Position numbers and translations under genes: made by a program
Notes under the pieces: model-generated
The model's input: the letters and a program-made list of their open reading frames with translations, nothing else
The model's database searches: none
Told to the model about the DNA's origin: nothing
Source of the DNA: Methyloprofundus sp.
GTDB taxonomy: Bacteria > Pseudomonadota > Gammaproteobacteria > Methylococcales > Methylomonadaceae
Length of the DNA: 10,692 nucleotides
Direction: 5' to 3'
Assembly (NCBI GenBank): GCA_030636485.1
Contig: DAOVWV010000029.1
Location: 1 to 10,692, forward strand
Shown here: piece by piece, positions 1 to 7,597 of the stretch
Layout: every line of letters starts with the position of its first letter
How positions within the stretch are numbered: position 1 is the stretch's first letter

Positions 1-598
1 GGTGTGATAAATAAAACTTATCAAGTTCTTCATCTTCCATTAATTGCAGCATGGCGGGAAAATCCTGCACATTATCCTGAGTTAAGGTAAAACGAACTCC
101 CGCTTTAATACCTTGCTCCCGACATAAATGAATGCCGCGCAGTGAAGCATCAAACGAACCTGTTTGCTGGCGGAATGCATCATGGGTTGCGCCGATGCCA
201 TCTAAACTGACTCCGATATATTGATAGTTGATTGCAGCTATTTGTTGAATATTGTCTGCGCTAATTAAAGTGCCGTTACTGGATAGTGCAACATAAAAGC
301 CCATTTCTTTGGCGCGTCTGGAAATATTGAAAATATCCGGGTGTAATAAAGGCTCGCCGCCGGAAAGAATCAATACCGGCACTTTAAAGTCTTTCAAGTC
401 ATCCATGACTTTATAGATACTTTCGGTGCTCAGTTCATTCGGGAAATCAATATCGGCTGAGGTGGTATAGCAATGCTTGCAGGTCAGGTTGCAGCGTCGA
501 ATCAGATTCCAGATCACCACTGGAGCGGCAGGTTTGCGAGTGGCTTTTAGTGGGGTAGGGTGCAATACCTCACGCATAAATTGACTAAGGCGAAACAT
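1..598 (-). CDS. nirJ: Heme d1 biosynthesis radical SAM protein NirJ (3' end outside window)
   Basis: NirJ is a cytoplasmic radical SAM enzyme. It modifies propionate side chains of didecarboxysiroheme on the way to heme d1, the cofactor of cytochrome cd1 nitrite reductase. About 199 N-terminal codons are visible; the family is roughly twice that length, and the rest lies beyond position 1. The ATG is at 598-596, with AAGGA about 12 nt upstream (611-615). The 4Fe-4S/SAM motif reads RRCNLTCKHCY, with Cys36, Cys40 and Cys43 (CxxxCxxC). It is followed by the SAM-binding ILSGGEPLL segment and then LSSNGTLI and GVSLDG, as expected for the TIM barrel. The N-terminal wording (PVVIWNLIRRCN, FPNELSTE) is NirJ-like. 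The start lies inside the end of nirH (14-nt overlap), so translation is probably coupled. AhbC of the alternative heme b route is a relative, but the nirGH neighbours favour NirJ. No defect is seen in the visible part. Confidence 0.92.
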   Translation of the reverse strand, partial: MFRLSQFMREVLHPTPLKATRKPAAPVVIWNLIRRCNLTCKHCYTTSADIDFPNELSTESIYKVMDDLKDFKVPVLILSGGEPLLHPDIFNISRRAKEMGFYVALSSNGTLISADNIQQIAAINYQYIGVSLDGIGATHDAFRQQTGSFDASLRGIHLCREQGIKAGVRFTLTQDNVQDFPAMLQLMEDEELDKFYLSH

Positions 599-1073
599 TT
601 TTTGCGCTAATCCTTAAACCGGTTTTTTTTAATATTTTTGTACTGTACAGCACTTCATGAGAGCGGCAATGTGAGCCTAATAAAGCCGCTATTTGTTTAA
701 TCTGCTCGGCTGCACCTGCCGCCGTTTTACTGTGTATCATGGCAAATAAATTATAAGGCCATTCCGGTAAGTGTCGTGGGCGGTGATAGCAATGACTGAC
801 AAAATCCAATGCACCTAGCTGCTTGCCTAATGCATCAATAGACTGATCATCAACATCCCAGACTGTCATGCCATTATGTTGATAGCCTAGCTTATAGTGA
901 TTAGGCACGGCAGCTATGCGGCGAATAATACCGTTTTCCTGCATCGTTTTTAAACGCTGCATCACTTCATCGGCACTTATGCCTATTTGCTCAGCGAGGG
1001 TTTGGTATGGCTCAGCTGTTAAAGGTAAGCCTGCCTGAGTGGCAGTCATGATTTTACGGTCTATTTTATCCAT
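585..1073 (-). CDS. nirH: Siroheme decarboxylase subunit NirH (Lrp/AsnC-like)
   Basis: The 162-residue protein is of the Lrp/AsnC-related siroheme decarboxylase family. NirH acts with NirG, and in many organisms also NirD/NirL, to remove two acetate carboxyls of siroheme and give 12,18-didecarboxysiroheme, an early step to heme d1. The N-terminal helix-turn-helix-like part (about residues 1-60, MDKIDRKI...) is followed by a ferredoxin-like domain. The family signature VSHCYHRPRHLPEWPYNLFAMIH (in part) is present, with the histidines and arginine that family studies place in the active site. The size is close to that of P. aeruginosa NirH. The ATG at 1073-1071 overlaps the nirG TAA by one base (TAATG), a coupled arrangement. 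The stop TAG at 585-587 lies inside nirJ. It was chosen as NirH and not NirG by its order before nirJ and by the CYHRP wording. It is an enzyme, not a DNA-binding regulator, despite its fold. Confidence 0.9.
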   Translation of the reverse strand: MDKIDRKIMTATQAGLPLTAEPYQTLAEQIGISADEVMQRLKTMQENGIIRRIAAVPNHYKLGYQHNGMTVWDVDDQSIDALGKQLGALDFVSHCYHRPRHLPEWPYNLFAMIHSKTAAGAAEQIKQIAALLGSHCRSHEVLYSTKILKKTGLRISAKNVSP

Positions 1074-1516
1074 TAGGCTTGTAGTTTTAAACCGACAAAG
1101 TATTCTTGTATTTTCGGCATATTATAAACCGTAAGCCCTGTTTTTTCTTCTATTTTGCTAATTACTTGCTGTATTTGTTCCGGTGTTTCGGTTGCCAGCA
1201 CAAACCACATATTGAGAGCATGTTCACGTGCATAGTTATGCGCCACTTCCGGAAAAGCATTAATGCTTTCTGCGATGCTAGCAAAATCTTTTGCAGGTGC
1301 TTTAATGGCGGCAAGCGATAAAGCACCGCCCATCTGTTCGGCATGGTACATCGGGCCGAAGCGGGATAATACACCTGTTTCCAGTAGTTTTTCCAAGCGT
1401 GTTATCAGCTCCTGTTCGGTGATGTTTATGTGCTGTGCGACCTGTTTATAAGGTGATGGGCAGATGGGGAAGCCATCCTGTAGGGTGTTGATAATATCGC
1501 GGTCTATTTTATCCAT
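1073..1516 (-). CDS. nirG: Siroheme decarboxylase subunit NirG (Lrp/AsnC-like)
   Basis: The protein has 147 residues from the ATG at 1516-1514. One codon further upstream is a possible TTG start (1519), but the ATG gives MDKIDRDI, matching the start of NirH and of known NirG proteins, so ATG is preferred. The ribosome site is weak. NirG is a partner subunit of the siroheme decarboxylase. Key family stretches are visible: FPICPSPY near residue 17, GVLSRFGPMYHAEQMGG in the middle, then FPEVAHNYAREHALNMWFVLA, and a C-terminal EYFVGLKL. They resemble P. aeruginosa NirG closely as I remember that sequence. It lies 36 nt after the diguanylate cyclase stop with no hairpin terminator between them, so it may be read from the signalling operon. 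NirD, NirL and NirS are not in the window. Whether GH alone serves here cannot be told from the sequence. Confidence 0.91.
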   Translation of the reverse strand: MDKIDRDIINTLQDGFPICPSPYKQVAQHINITEQELITRLEKLLETGVLSRFGPMYHAEQMGGALSLAAIKAPAKDFASIAESINAFPEVAHNYAREHALNMWFVLATETPEQIQQVISKIEEKTGLTVYNMPKIQEYFVGLKLQA

Positions 1517-1552
1517 CAAGATTAAGATTCCGTGCTGATATTAGGCGCTGAT

Positions 1553-2311
1553 TTATGCATAAACAACATATTGGTTTTTATTATTGTCTTTAGCCTGATA
1601 GAGTGCTTTATCAGTATTATAAAGCAGTTCTTCCACTGTTTTTGGTGTTCTTGTCTGCGTGTCAGCAACACCTAAGCTTAGGGTTAACATAAAAGATTCA
1701 TTCTCCATGTTTCCGCTTTCAAGCTTCAGTTCAGCGACTATTTTTCTGACCTTCTCGGCGACTATAGCCGCATCATATACCTTGGTATTAGGCAAAATAA
1801 TAAGAAATTCTTCACCACCATAACGCCCAAATAGATCCACTTCTCTAATGGTTTGCTGAATGGTGTCAGATACTTTTCTTAGCGCATAATCTCCTACCTG
1901 ATGACCGTAATTGTCATTAATACGCTTAAAGTTATCAATATCTATCAAAATACAACTTAAACTTAATGAGTAACGTTCACTTTTCATAAACTCCAGGCCT
2001 AACGTTTCTAATATATAACGCCGGTTATGACTGCCGGTTAAATAATCAGTGACTGATAAGGTATATAGCTTTTCTTTTTGGCTTTCAATTTTTGAATTGG
2101 CATCAAACAGCTTTTTCTGGTTAATATCACCAATTTTGGTTATTTTTGAAGATTCATTAAGTAGTGATTGATATGCATTGAGTAATTGAATGTATTCTTG
2201 CTGTAACTCTTCATAAGTTAAGCCTTTTCTCTCTACGACTGTTTTAGATTTCTCTACAATTGCCCGTTCTTTTTTAAAGACTCTTCGCATCATTTTGTCA
2301 ATATCATTCAT
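1553..2311 (-). CDS. siaD: SiaD-like diguanylate cyclase (GGDEF)
   Basis: It makes cyclic di-GMP from two GTP. From the ATG at 2311 the protein has 252 residues. An N-terminal charged, coiled-coil-prone segment (about 1-85) is followed by one GGDEF domain. That domain shows DYLTGSHNRR (89-98), DIDNFKRINDNYGH (125-138) and an intact active site GGEEF (165-169). REVD (156-159) lies five residues before GGEEF, which is the classical RxxD inhibitory site, so product inhibition is expected. There is no membrane segment, PAS or receiver domain, in keeping with SiaD, which is activated through its helical N-terminus by bound SiaC. The frame is open up to a GTG at 2377 (274 residues), 8 nt after siaC. 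I prefer the ATG because the 22 extra residues (MTGYIRCHNISLYTTLLLWY...) look unlike a GGDEF N-terminus and neither start has a clear ribosome site. Position after siaB and siaC supports the SiaD role. Confidence 0.88.
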   Translation of the reverse strand: MNDIDKMMRRVFKKERAIVEKSKTVVERKGLTYEELQQEYIQLLNAYQSLLNESSKITKIGDINQKKLFDANSKIESQKEKLYTLSVTDYLTGSHNRRYILETLGLEFMKSERYSLSLSCILIDIDNFKRINDNYGHQVGDYALRKVSDTIQQTIREVDLFGRYGGEEFLIILPNTKVYDAAIVAEKVRKIVAELKLESGNMENESFMLTLSLGVADTQTRTPKTVEELLYNTDKALYQAKDNNKNQYVVYA

Positions 2312-2385
2312 TACTATGTACCATAGTAGTAAAGTTGTATAAAGGCTTATATTATGACATCTAATATAGCCCGTCACGCAACTTT

Positions 2386-2769
2386 TTAAACCGACTTAAG
2401 AGAGAGCATTTCAAATGGCAGTTCTAGATCCTCTTTGAACTCCAGCCCTGCTTCTTTAATATCTTCATCATCTTCCACATAATACCAGCTAACACTTGCC
2501 TCTCCCCCCTTAATAAAATACGCTTCCATTTTATCAATAAGTTCAAATAAGAACTTGGTTGAACTACTGTTTAAATAACTGACTTTTACTTTTAAAACAA
2601 TGGCGCTATCTATTTCATTGAGATAACAACTTAACCAGTCAGATATAGGTTCAAAAAAATCAGCCGAATCCTGAGGGTAAGAGATGCCTTCCAGAGTAAT
2701 GGTTCCACTCTCTGCATTACAATCTACTTTCAGGGTTTCTCTCGTTGCTTCTTTATTTATATTTTTCAT
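2386..2769 (-). CDS. siaC: SiaC-family regulatory phosphoprotein (DUF1987)
   Basis: The small acidic protein (127 residues) is of the DUF1987/SiaC family, with a STAS-like alpha/beta fold. In P. aeruginosa, SiaC binds and activates the diguanylate cyclase SiaD when unphosphorylated. SiaB phosphorylates it (reported on Thr68) and SiaA dephosphorylates it. Family marks seen here are ITLEGISYPQDSADFFEPISDWL near residues 24-46 (in part), the phospho-loop YLNSSSTKFLFEL around 65-77, and a C-terminal WYYVEDDEDIKEAGLEFKED-type acidic stretch. Residue 68 is serine, in N-S-S-S, where the family usually reads N-T-S-S, so Ser68 is the likely phosphoacceptor by inference. The ATG at 2769-2767 follows directly on the siaB stop (2772-2770) with no gap, and no strong ribosome site is seen, so translation is probably coupled. 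The full length agrees with the family. Confidence 0.9.
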   Translation of the reverse strand: MKNINKEATRETLKVDCNAESGTITLEGISYPQDSADFFEPISDWLSCYLNEIDSAIVLKVKVSYLNSSSTKFLFELIDKMEAYFIKGGEASVSWYYVEDDEDIKEAGLEFKEDLELPFEMLSLKSV

Positions 2770-3339
2770 TTAAACAGTCTTATCCAGATTAACAGAAAGA
2801 GAGAAAAACACGACTTTATCATCAATCGCTTGTATGTCATATGCAAAACCCTGGGCTGATTTTCGTTTCATGTCAATCAAACCTATTCCCCCGTCATTAG
2901 AGTGATTAGCCCTCTCTTTTCTTAAAGCCTCTTTATATAGCACTTTCAGTCCCACCTCGTCAAGATCATTAAGCTGGCTACAATAGGCTGCAAGTTTATC
3001 TGCATTAGTTTTTAACATATTATTGCCTGAGGTGAGAGTAAAGCTGGTTTTGCCCTCTCTGACAACAATAATACCCAGGCCTGATGAAGTATTACCTTGA
3101 AAAGCCTGTTCCAAAGAGTGAGTTTGAATGTTTTGGGCAAGTTCAACCAGAATTGCGCATATTTTTCGGATGGTGTATTGCATTGAATTAGGTAAATCTG
3201 TCGTATTGGCGATGACTTTTTCTCGTAAGGCATCTATTAATGCCGTTAATACGCCCTGCGACATCGTTCCTTCAAAAGATAAAATAATACTATGCTCTCT
3301 AATCTCTTGACGAAATTGATATAAATCAAGATGATGCAT
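2770..3339 (-). CDS. siaB: SiaB-family protein kinase (DUF6272)
   Basis: The 189-residue soluble protein is of the SiaB/DUF6272 family, which has a GHKL-like ATP-binding fold and acts as a Ser/Thr kinase on SiaC. The N-box-like segment ILVELAQNIQTHS (63-75, Glu66 and Asn70) and the glycine-rich NDGGIGLIDMKRKS (148-161) are the family's nucleotide-binding marks. SSGLGIIVV (85-93) forms the strand between them. The ATG at 3339-3337 has a strong ribosome site (AAGGGGA, 3346-3352) at good spacing, the clearest in the signalling cluster. The gene begins 34 nt after the giant phosphatase gene and abuts siaC. The P. aeruginosa order is siaA-siaB-siaC-siaD. The same order is seen here with the giant gene in the siaA slot. 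The protein is probably active, since nothing in the visible motifs is lost. Confidence 0.88.
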   Translation of the reverse strand: MHHLDLYQFRQEIREHSIILSFEGTMSQGVLTALIDALREKVIANTTDLPNSMQYTIRKICAILVELAQNIQTHSLEQAFQGNTSSGLGIIVVREGKTSFTLTSGNNMLKTNADKLAAYCSQLNDLDEVGLKVLYKEALRKERANHSNDGGIGLIDMKRKSAQGFAYDIQAIDDKVVFFSLSVNLDKTV

Positions 3340-3345
3340 CTTATT

Positions 3346-3352
3346 TCCCCTT
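3346..3352 (-). promoter_or_regulatory. Strong Shine-Dalgarno of siaB
   Basis: AAGGGGA on the minus strand lies 6 nt before the siaB ATG at 3339. It fixes that start and suggests siaB is translated independently of the damaged gene upstream. Confidence 0.75.
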
Positions 3353-3373
3353 ATATTAAAATGGTAACCATGA

Positions 3374-6300
3374 TTAATCTAATCTAACACCCAGCAAGGT
3401 TATATCATCTCGTTGAGATTCTTTTCCCTGATGATTGCTCAATGCTTCTAAAATAATAGCTTTTTGTAGGCTCAGTTGTTTATGTGCCAATGTTTTTAAC
3501 AGTGTCTGTAATGCGAGTGAGCCAAACTTTTTGTCCTGTCGGTTATGCTGATCAACCAGGCCATCGCTGGATAAATAAAGCATATCTCCAGGCGAATATT
3601 GGAATGTTGTTTCAGAAAAAGACCTTTTTCTTTCCTTTTGTGCCCCACCGATAGACTTTCTGTCCCCGGCTATTTTTTTCAGATTAGCGGTATTTTCTAT
3701 GATGGGTACACCGTAAAAGTACAGCGGTCTTTTTGCACCGGCGTAAGTGATTTTCCGTTCCCGTAAATCTATCAGACATACTGCAATATCCATACCGTCA
3801 TGTGCTTGATTCTTTTTATCTTCCTGTCGCAAGGCGGTGCGTATGCCGATATGTAACTGCTCTAAAATCAAGGCAGGGCTCAAAATCTTTTTTTCTTTGA
3901 TAATCTGGTTTAATAATGAAGCGCCGATCATGGATAAAAAAGCACCGGGTACCCCATGCCCAGTGCAATCAGCAACGATAATAAAGGTTTTATCCTGCAT
4001 TTTATTCAGCCAGTAAAAATCACCGGATACAATCTGTTTAGGTTTGAAAATGATAAAAAAATCATGGAGAATTTCTGCCATCCTTTCATTTTGCGGCAAA
4101 ATGGCATCTTGTATTTTCTTTGCATAGCGTATGCTTTTGGTCATATTGTCGTTATGCTTTTCGATAATTAATTTTGATTGTTGAATTTCTTCATTTTTAT
4201 CCAATAAAGTGGCATTCATTGAACTCAATACCTGAGTCCTGTCTTTGACCTTGTTTTCCAGATTTTGGTTATATTCTTCTAAATTCCTATATAAACGGGC
4301 ATTTTCCAAAGCAATGGCAATTTCAGCAGTTAATACATTGAGTATCTCCACTCGTTTCGGTGTAAAGGTATCGGCTGTTAAATTGTTTTCCAGGTATAAG
4401 GCACCGATGACTTTTCCTTTGGCAAATAAAGGCAGGCATAAAACCGACTTAATCTTTGTCTGTTTAAGATAAGGGTCGGTCACAAATTTTTCGCTGTTTA
4501 ATGCATTGCCTAGCACTAGCAACTCTTTACTGCGTAGGACATAACGTACAATGGTAATGGACAGCTGAGTAGAGTCTTCCAGCAGTGTGCTATCTTGATC
4601 CAGCTGCGTGTGTTGATCCTCCGCAGAGCACTCAGCTTCGACAACCATTTGCCCACCCTCATCTAAAATCAATAGCCCTCTTTGAGCGCCTGCATTTTCA
4701 ATTAAAAAATGCAATATTTTTTGCACCAGTTTTTCCATAACCAGCTCACCAGACAGTGTTTGCGATGCTTTGACCAGTGTATTGATATCTAAAGATGATT
4801 CTCCTGTACTGTGCAGGATACTGGTATTTGCTGAATCTGTATGAGAGCTGCCAGAGAAAGTTTGCGTTGCTTGCTGTGCCTCCGAAAATAAACGGCTATA
4901 GTTTTTTTGCAATAACTGTAGCTTGCCATTCGCCCCCCAGCGATAATAGAGATAAGCCGCTTCACGCATTAAAAAAGCCGCAATTTTCTGCTGCCCTCTG
5001 CCTAGGCAAAACCTGGCATAGAGTTCATAGCTTAAGCTTTCATAGAGGATAGAATCATGCTTATTTGCCGCTTGTTGCGCTTGTTCATAAAGCTCAATGG
5101 CCTCTTGATTGCGCCCGCTTATACGTGCCTCCTCTGCCAGTAGTAAATACCAAGGGCAGGAAAAATTTTCAGCAAATAGGGTATGCCATTGTTTAAGGTC
5201 TTTTCTGCCTTTTTCATAGCGCTTTTTATGGCACTTTTCCGGTTTGCCCGTTTTTTGTATGGCAAGTATGGAGAGGCACGTAAAAAAAGTATAGATAACA
5301 CGGGTGTAAGTGCCGTCATGAATGACATCATCGCTAATAAAATCCTGTGTTGCAAGCGCAACCGCCTGGGTATATTCCTCACGATAATAGTGCAGTAGCA
5401 GACGGCAGACGACATGATAGAATACCCCCATTGTTGAAGTATGGTTACCTGCAAAATAAGCCAGTGCTTCTGCCTCTTCCCCGCCTATCATATCCAGACT
5501 ATCTGCGTGTAAAGTATCCCCTGCCAGATTTTTAAACAGATTTCTATGTAAAATATGCACATAATAAGGTTCTATCTGTTTTGATTTTTTGGCGAATTGA
5601 ATTTCTTTTGCGGTTAAATCGAACAATTCATCCAGCGATTTAGACAGCACAGCTTCCTGCCAAAAGCCAAACAGATTAATATACGAACCCCAGAAATATT
5701 CTCCGGTATCAAGTAATTTTTGCAAACCTGTTTTGCGGGGCTCCTGTATGGTTTTAAGAGGCTGTTTCCAGTATAAAGCAAAGCTGGTACTCATAAAATA
5801 ACAGCGCGCTTCCATCGGTGGGTTATCCACTTGTTCGTTGGCTTGCATCGCCAATATGCCAAAACGATGTGCTGCGGAAAAATTCCCTAATTTTGACCAG
5901 AGTAGGGCATAGCCTGAATACACAAAAGACGAGATGGGGCTGTTGCCATATTTTAGTGTCAGGTTAAACATGCGTAAAATGATATACGGCAATAAAGTGC
6001 TTAGGCCTTGTAGATAGGTAGGTGCCACCAGCTCTTTTAACAGACTAAAAACAATGTGGATACGCTTATCCTCACACAGCGGCATATTAATCAGTTCAGC
6101 ATTTTTTTTACGCCCAAGGTTAAATTTAGCACGTGCCAGTTCAGAGAGTAATTGTACCTGGCTAGGATTTCTAGGAATATTAACATCCAGATAGCCTAAA
6201 GAGTCCAGTGCAATATCAATGGCTTTATCCATTTTTCCAGCACCACCATAATGCAAAATCAGGATATTATTGACATCGACCTTTTCTTCAATGGTTTTAC

Positions 6301-7336
6301 ACTGGCTTAATAGGGCATCCGCTTGTTTAATCCCTGCATCATTATTAGCCAATAAAAAATTACACTCGATTTTTCCTTGTTCAATTTCAAAATGCAGTGG
6401 GTAATGTCGTGCTTCCTGATCGACCGTTAAACTTTGTAAGCAATGCGCAGCATTACTAAAATACTGCAAGGCGGGGAAGTAAGCCGTTGATGCCTTAGCC
6501 TTCTGTGCAACGATTAAATTCAAGCGAGCCAGCTCAACCAGTTCAGCGTATTCGGTCACAAGGGCGATACTTTTATTATAGTGTTCTACAATGTCGAAAT
6601 AATAATTGTCTAATTGTTCCTTGGGGGTTTTTTTTAATAATAAGCGTCCAATTTTAAGGTGCAACTGCTGTTTTTGCTGTTCATCAATGAGTAAATAGGC
6701 CGCTTGTTGCACTCTGTCATGGACAAATTGCTCCATAACATGAGTAAAATCGCCATTCTGTTGTACCGCAGCATTATCCATATTCCTCAGTAGCATATGG
6801 CTGTCGCCATCCGCTATAAGCAAGCCCGCCTTAACCGCTGGCCAGAGTTCCTTTGCTGTTTGTGGTAAGGTCTTTTCACTAATAATAGCAAGTACCTGAA
6901 GATCAAATACATTACCAATGCACGCTGCAAAACGTAATAAAGTCTGACACTGTGCAGGCAAGCATTGCATTTCTGTTAGCAAAAGATCAACGACATTGGC
7001 AGAGCTTTGTTGCTGTTCAATTTTTTGCAGTTCCCATTGCCATGCCTGTAGGCTCGCATCAAAATTCAGTAATTTGCTTTGATAGATATGTTTCAGAAAC
7101 TGGTTAATAAAAAAAGGGTTTCCGGCTGTTTTATCAAGGACTAGTTTTGCCAACGGCAGAGTCTTTAGCTTTTCTGATTGGAACATATCCATTAACAACT
7201 GATGAATATCATCCAGTTGTAAGGGGTTTAAGCTAAGATTTGGAACCTCAACCCCGGCCTTTTCAAGCTCAGCAACCGTCAAAATAAAAGGGTGGTGCGG
7301 ATCAACTTCATTATCCCGGTAAGCCCCCAGCAGCAA
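3374..7336 (-). CDS. C-terminal part of the giant protein: AAA remainder, TPR-like, GAF, SpoIIE/PP2C
   Basis: This is the portion after the internal stop, drawn from the first start-like codon (TTG 7336). The frame is open back to 7597, and the first in-frame ATG is at 7192. The TTG lies inside the ATPase fold after Walker B, so it is unlikely to be a natural start. About 700 residues of TPR-like helices are followed by a GAF domain (4286-4789, ending VIGALYLENNL... ALENARLYR). Next come a helical linker with SIRYAKKIQDAILP and the SpoIIE/PP2C phosphatase. The phosphatase has its metal-binding aspartates: SGDFYW (from 4027), ADCTGHGVPGAFLSMIG, HDGMDIAVC, SSDGLVDQ and QRDDITLLGVRL. It is predicted to be a competent Ser/Thr phosphatase, probably acting on SiaC-P. 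If made only by re-initiation it would lose the kinase and ATPase control. It ends 34 nt before siaB. Confidence 0.8.
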   Translation of the reverse strand: MLLGAYRDNEVDPHHPFILTVAELEKAGVEVPNLSLNPLQLDDIHQLLMDMFQSEKLKTLPLAKLVLDKTAGNPFFINQFLKHIYQSKLLNFDASLQAWQWELQKIEQQQSSANVVDLLLTEMQCLPAQCQTLLRFAACIGNVFDLQVLAIISEKTLPQTAKELWPAVKAGLLIADGDSHMLLRNMDNAAVQQNGDFTHVMEQFVHDRVQQAAYLLIDEQQKQQLHLKIGRLLLKKTPKEQLDNYYFDIVEHYNKSIALVTEYAELVELARLNLIVAQKAKASTAYFPALQYFSNAAHCLQSLTVDQEARHYPLHFEIEQGKIECNFLLANNDAGIKQADALLSQCKTIEEKVDVNNILILHYGGAGKMDKAIDIALDSLGYLDVNIPRNPSQVQLLSELARAKFNLGRKKNAELINMPLCEDKRIHIVFSLLKELVAPTYLQGLSTLLPYIILRMFNLTLKYGNSPISSFVYSGYALLWSKLGNFSAAHRFGILAMQANEQVDNPPMEARCYFMSTSFALYWKQPLKTIQEPRKTGLQKLLDTGEYFWGSYINLFGFWQEAVLSKSLDELFDLTAKEIQFAKKSKQIEPYYVHILHRNLFKNLAGDTLHADSLDMIGGEEAEALAYFAGNHTSTMGVFYHVVCRLLLHYYREEYTQAVALATQDFISDDVIHDGTYTRVIYTFFTCLSILAIQKTGKPEKCHKKRYEKGRKDLKQWHTLFAENFSCPWYLLLAEEARISGRNQEAIELYEQAQQAANKHDSILYESLSYELYARFCLGRGQQKIAAFLMREAAYLYYRWGANGKLQLLQKNYSRLFSEAQQATQTFSGSSHTDSANTSILHSTGESSLDINTLVKASQTLSGELVMEKLVQKILHFLIENAGAQRGLLILDEGGQMVVEAECSAEDQHTQLDQDSTLLEDSTQLSITIVRYVLRSKELLVLGNALNSEKFVTDPYLKQTKIKSVLCLPLFAKGKVIGALYLENNLTADTFTPKRVEILNVLTAEIAIALENARLYRNLEEYNQNLENKVKDRTQVLSSMNATLLDKNEEIQQSKLIIEKHNDNMTKSIRYAKKIQDAILPQNERMAEILHDFFIIFKPKQIVSGDFYWLNKMQDKTFIIVADCTGHGVPGAFLSMIGASLLNQIIKEKKILSPALILEQLHIGIRTALRQEDKKNQAHDGMDIAVCLIDLRERKITYAGAKRPLYFYGVPIIENTANLKKIAGDRKSIGGAQKERKRSFSETTFQYSPGDMLYLSSDGLVDQHNRQDKKFGSLALQTLLKTLAHKQLSLQKAIILEALSNHQGKESQRDDITLLGVRLD

Positions 7337-7597
7337 AAAATGACTTTGATCTTTATTGAGGATAAATAATTTTATCAGGGTTAAGCTGGCAGAATCGGCC
7401 CATTGTAAATCATCAAGAAATAAAACCAGTGGATGCTCTTTTTGGGTAAAGACCTGTAAAAACTTTAAAACAACCCGATTAAAGCGGTTTTGGTTTTCTT
7501 CCGTCCCTAAATGTGGAATTGAGGGCTGTGGGCCAATGATTTGCTCTAGTTCAGGGATTATATCTATCAGTACCTGGCCGTTGTCAGCGAGCGCAAG

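Noticed and set aside
585..1516. nirG/nirH as Lrp/AsnC transcription regulators or as AhbA/AhbB of the heme b route
   Set aside because: The signature stretches and the following nirJ fit siroheme decarboxylase for heme d1. The Ahb route is typical of archaea and sulfate reducers, which nothing else here suggests.
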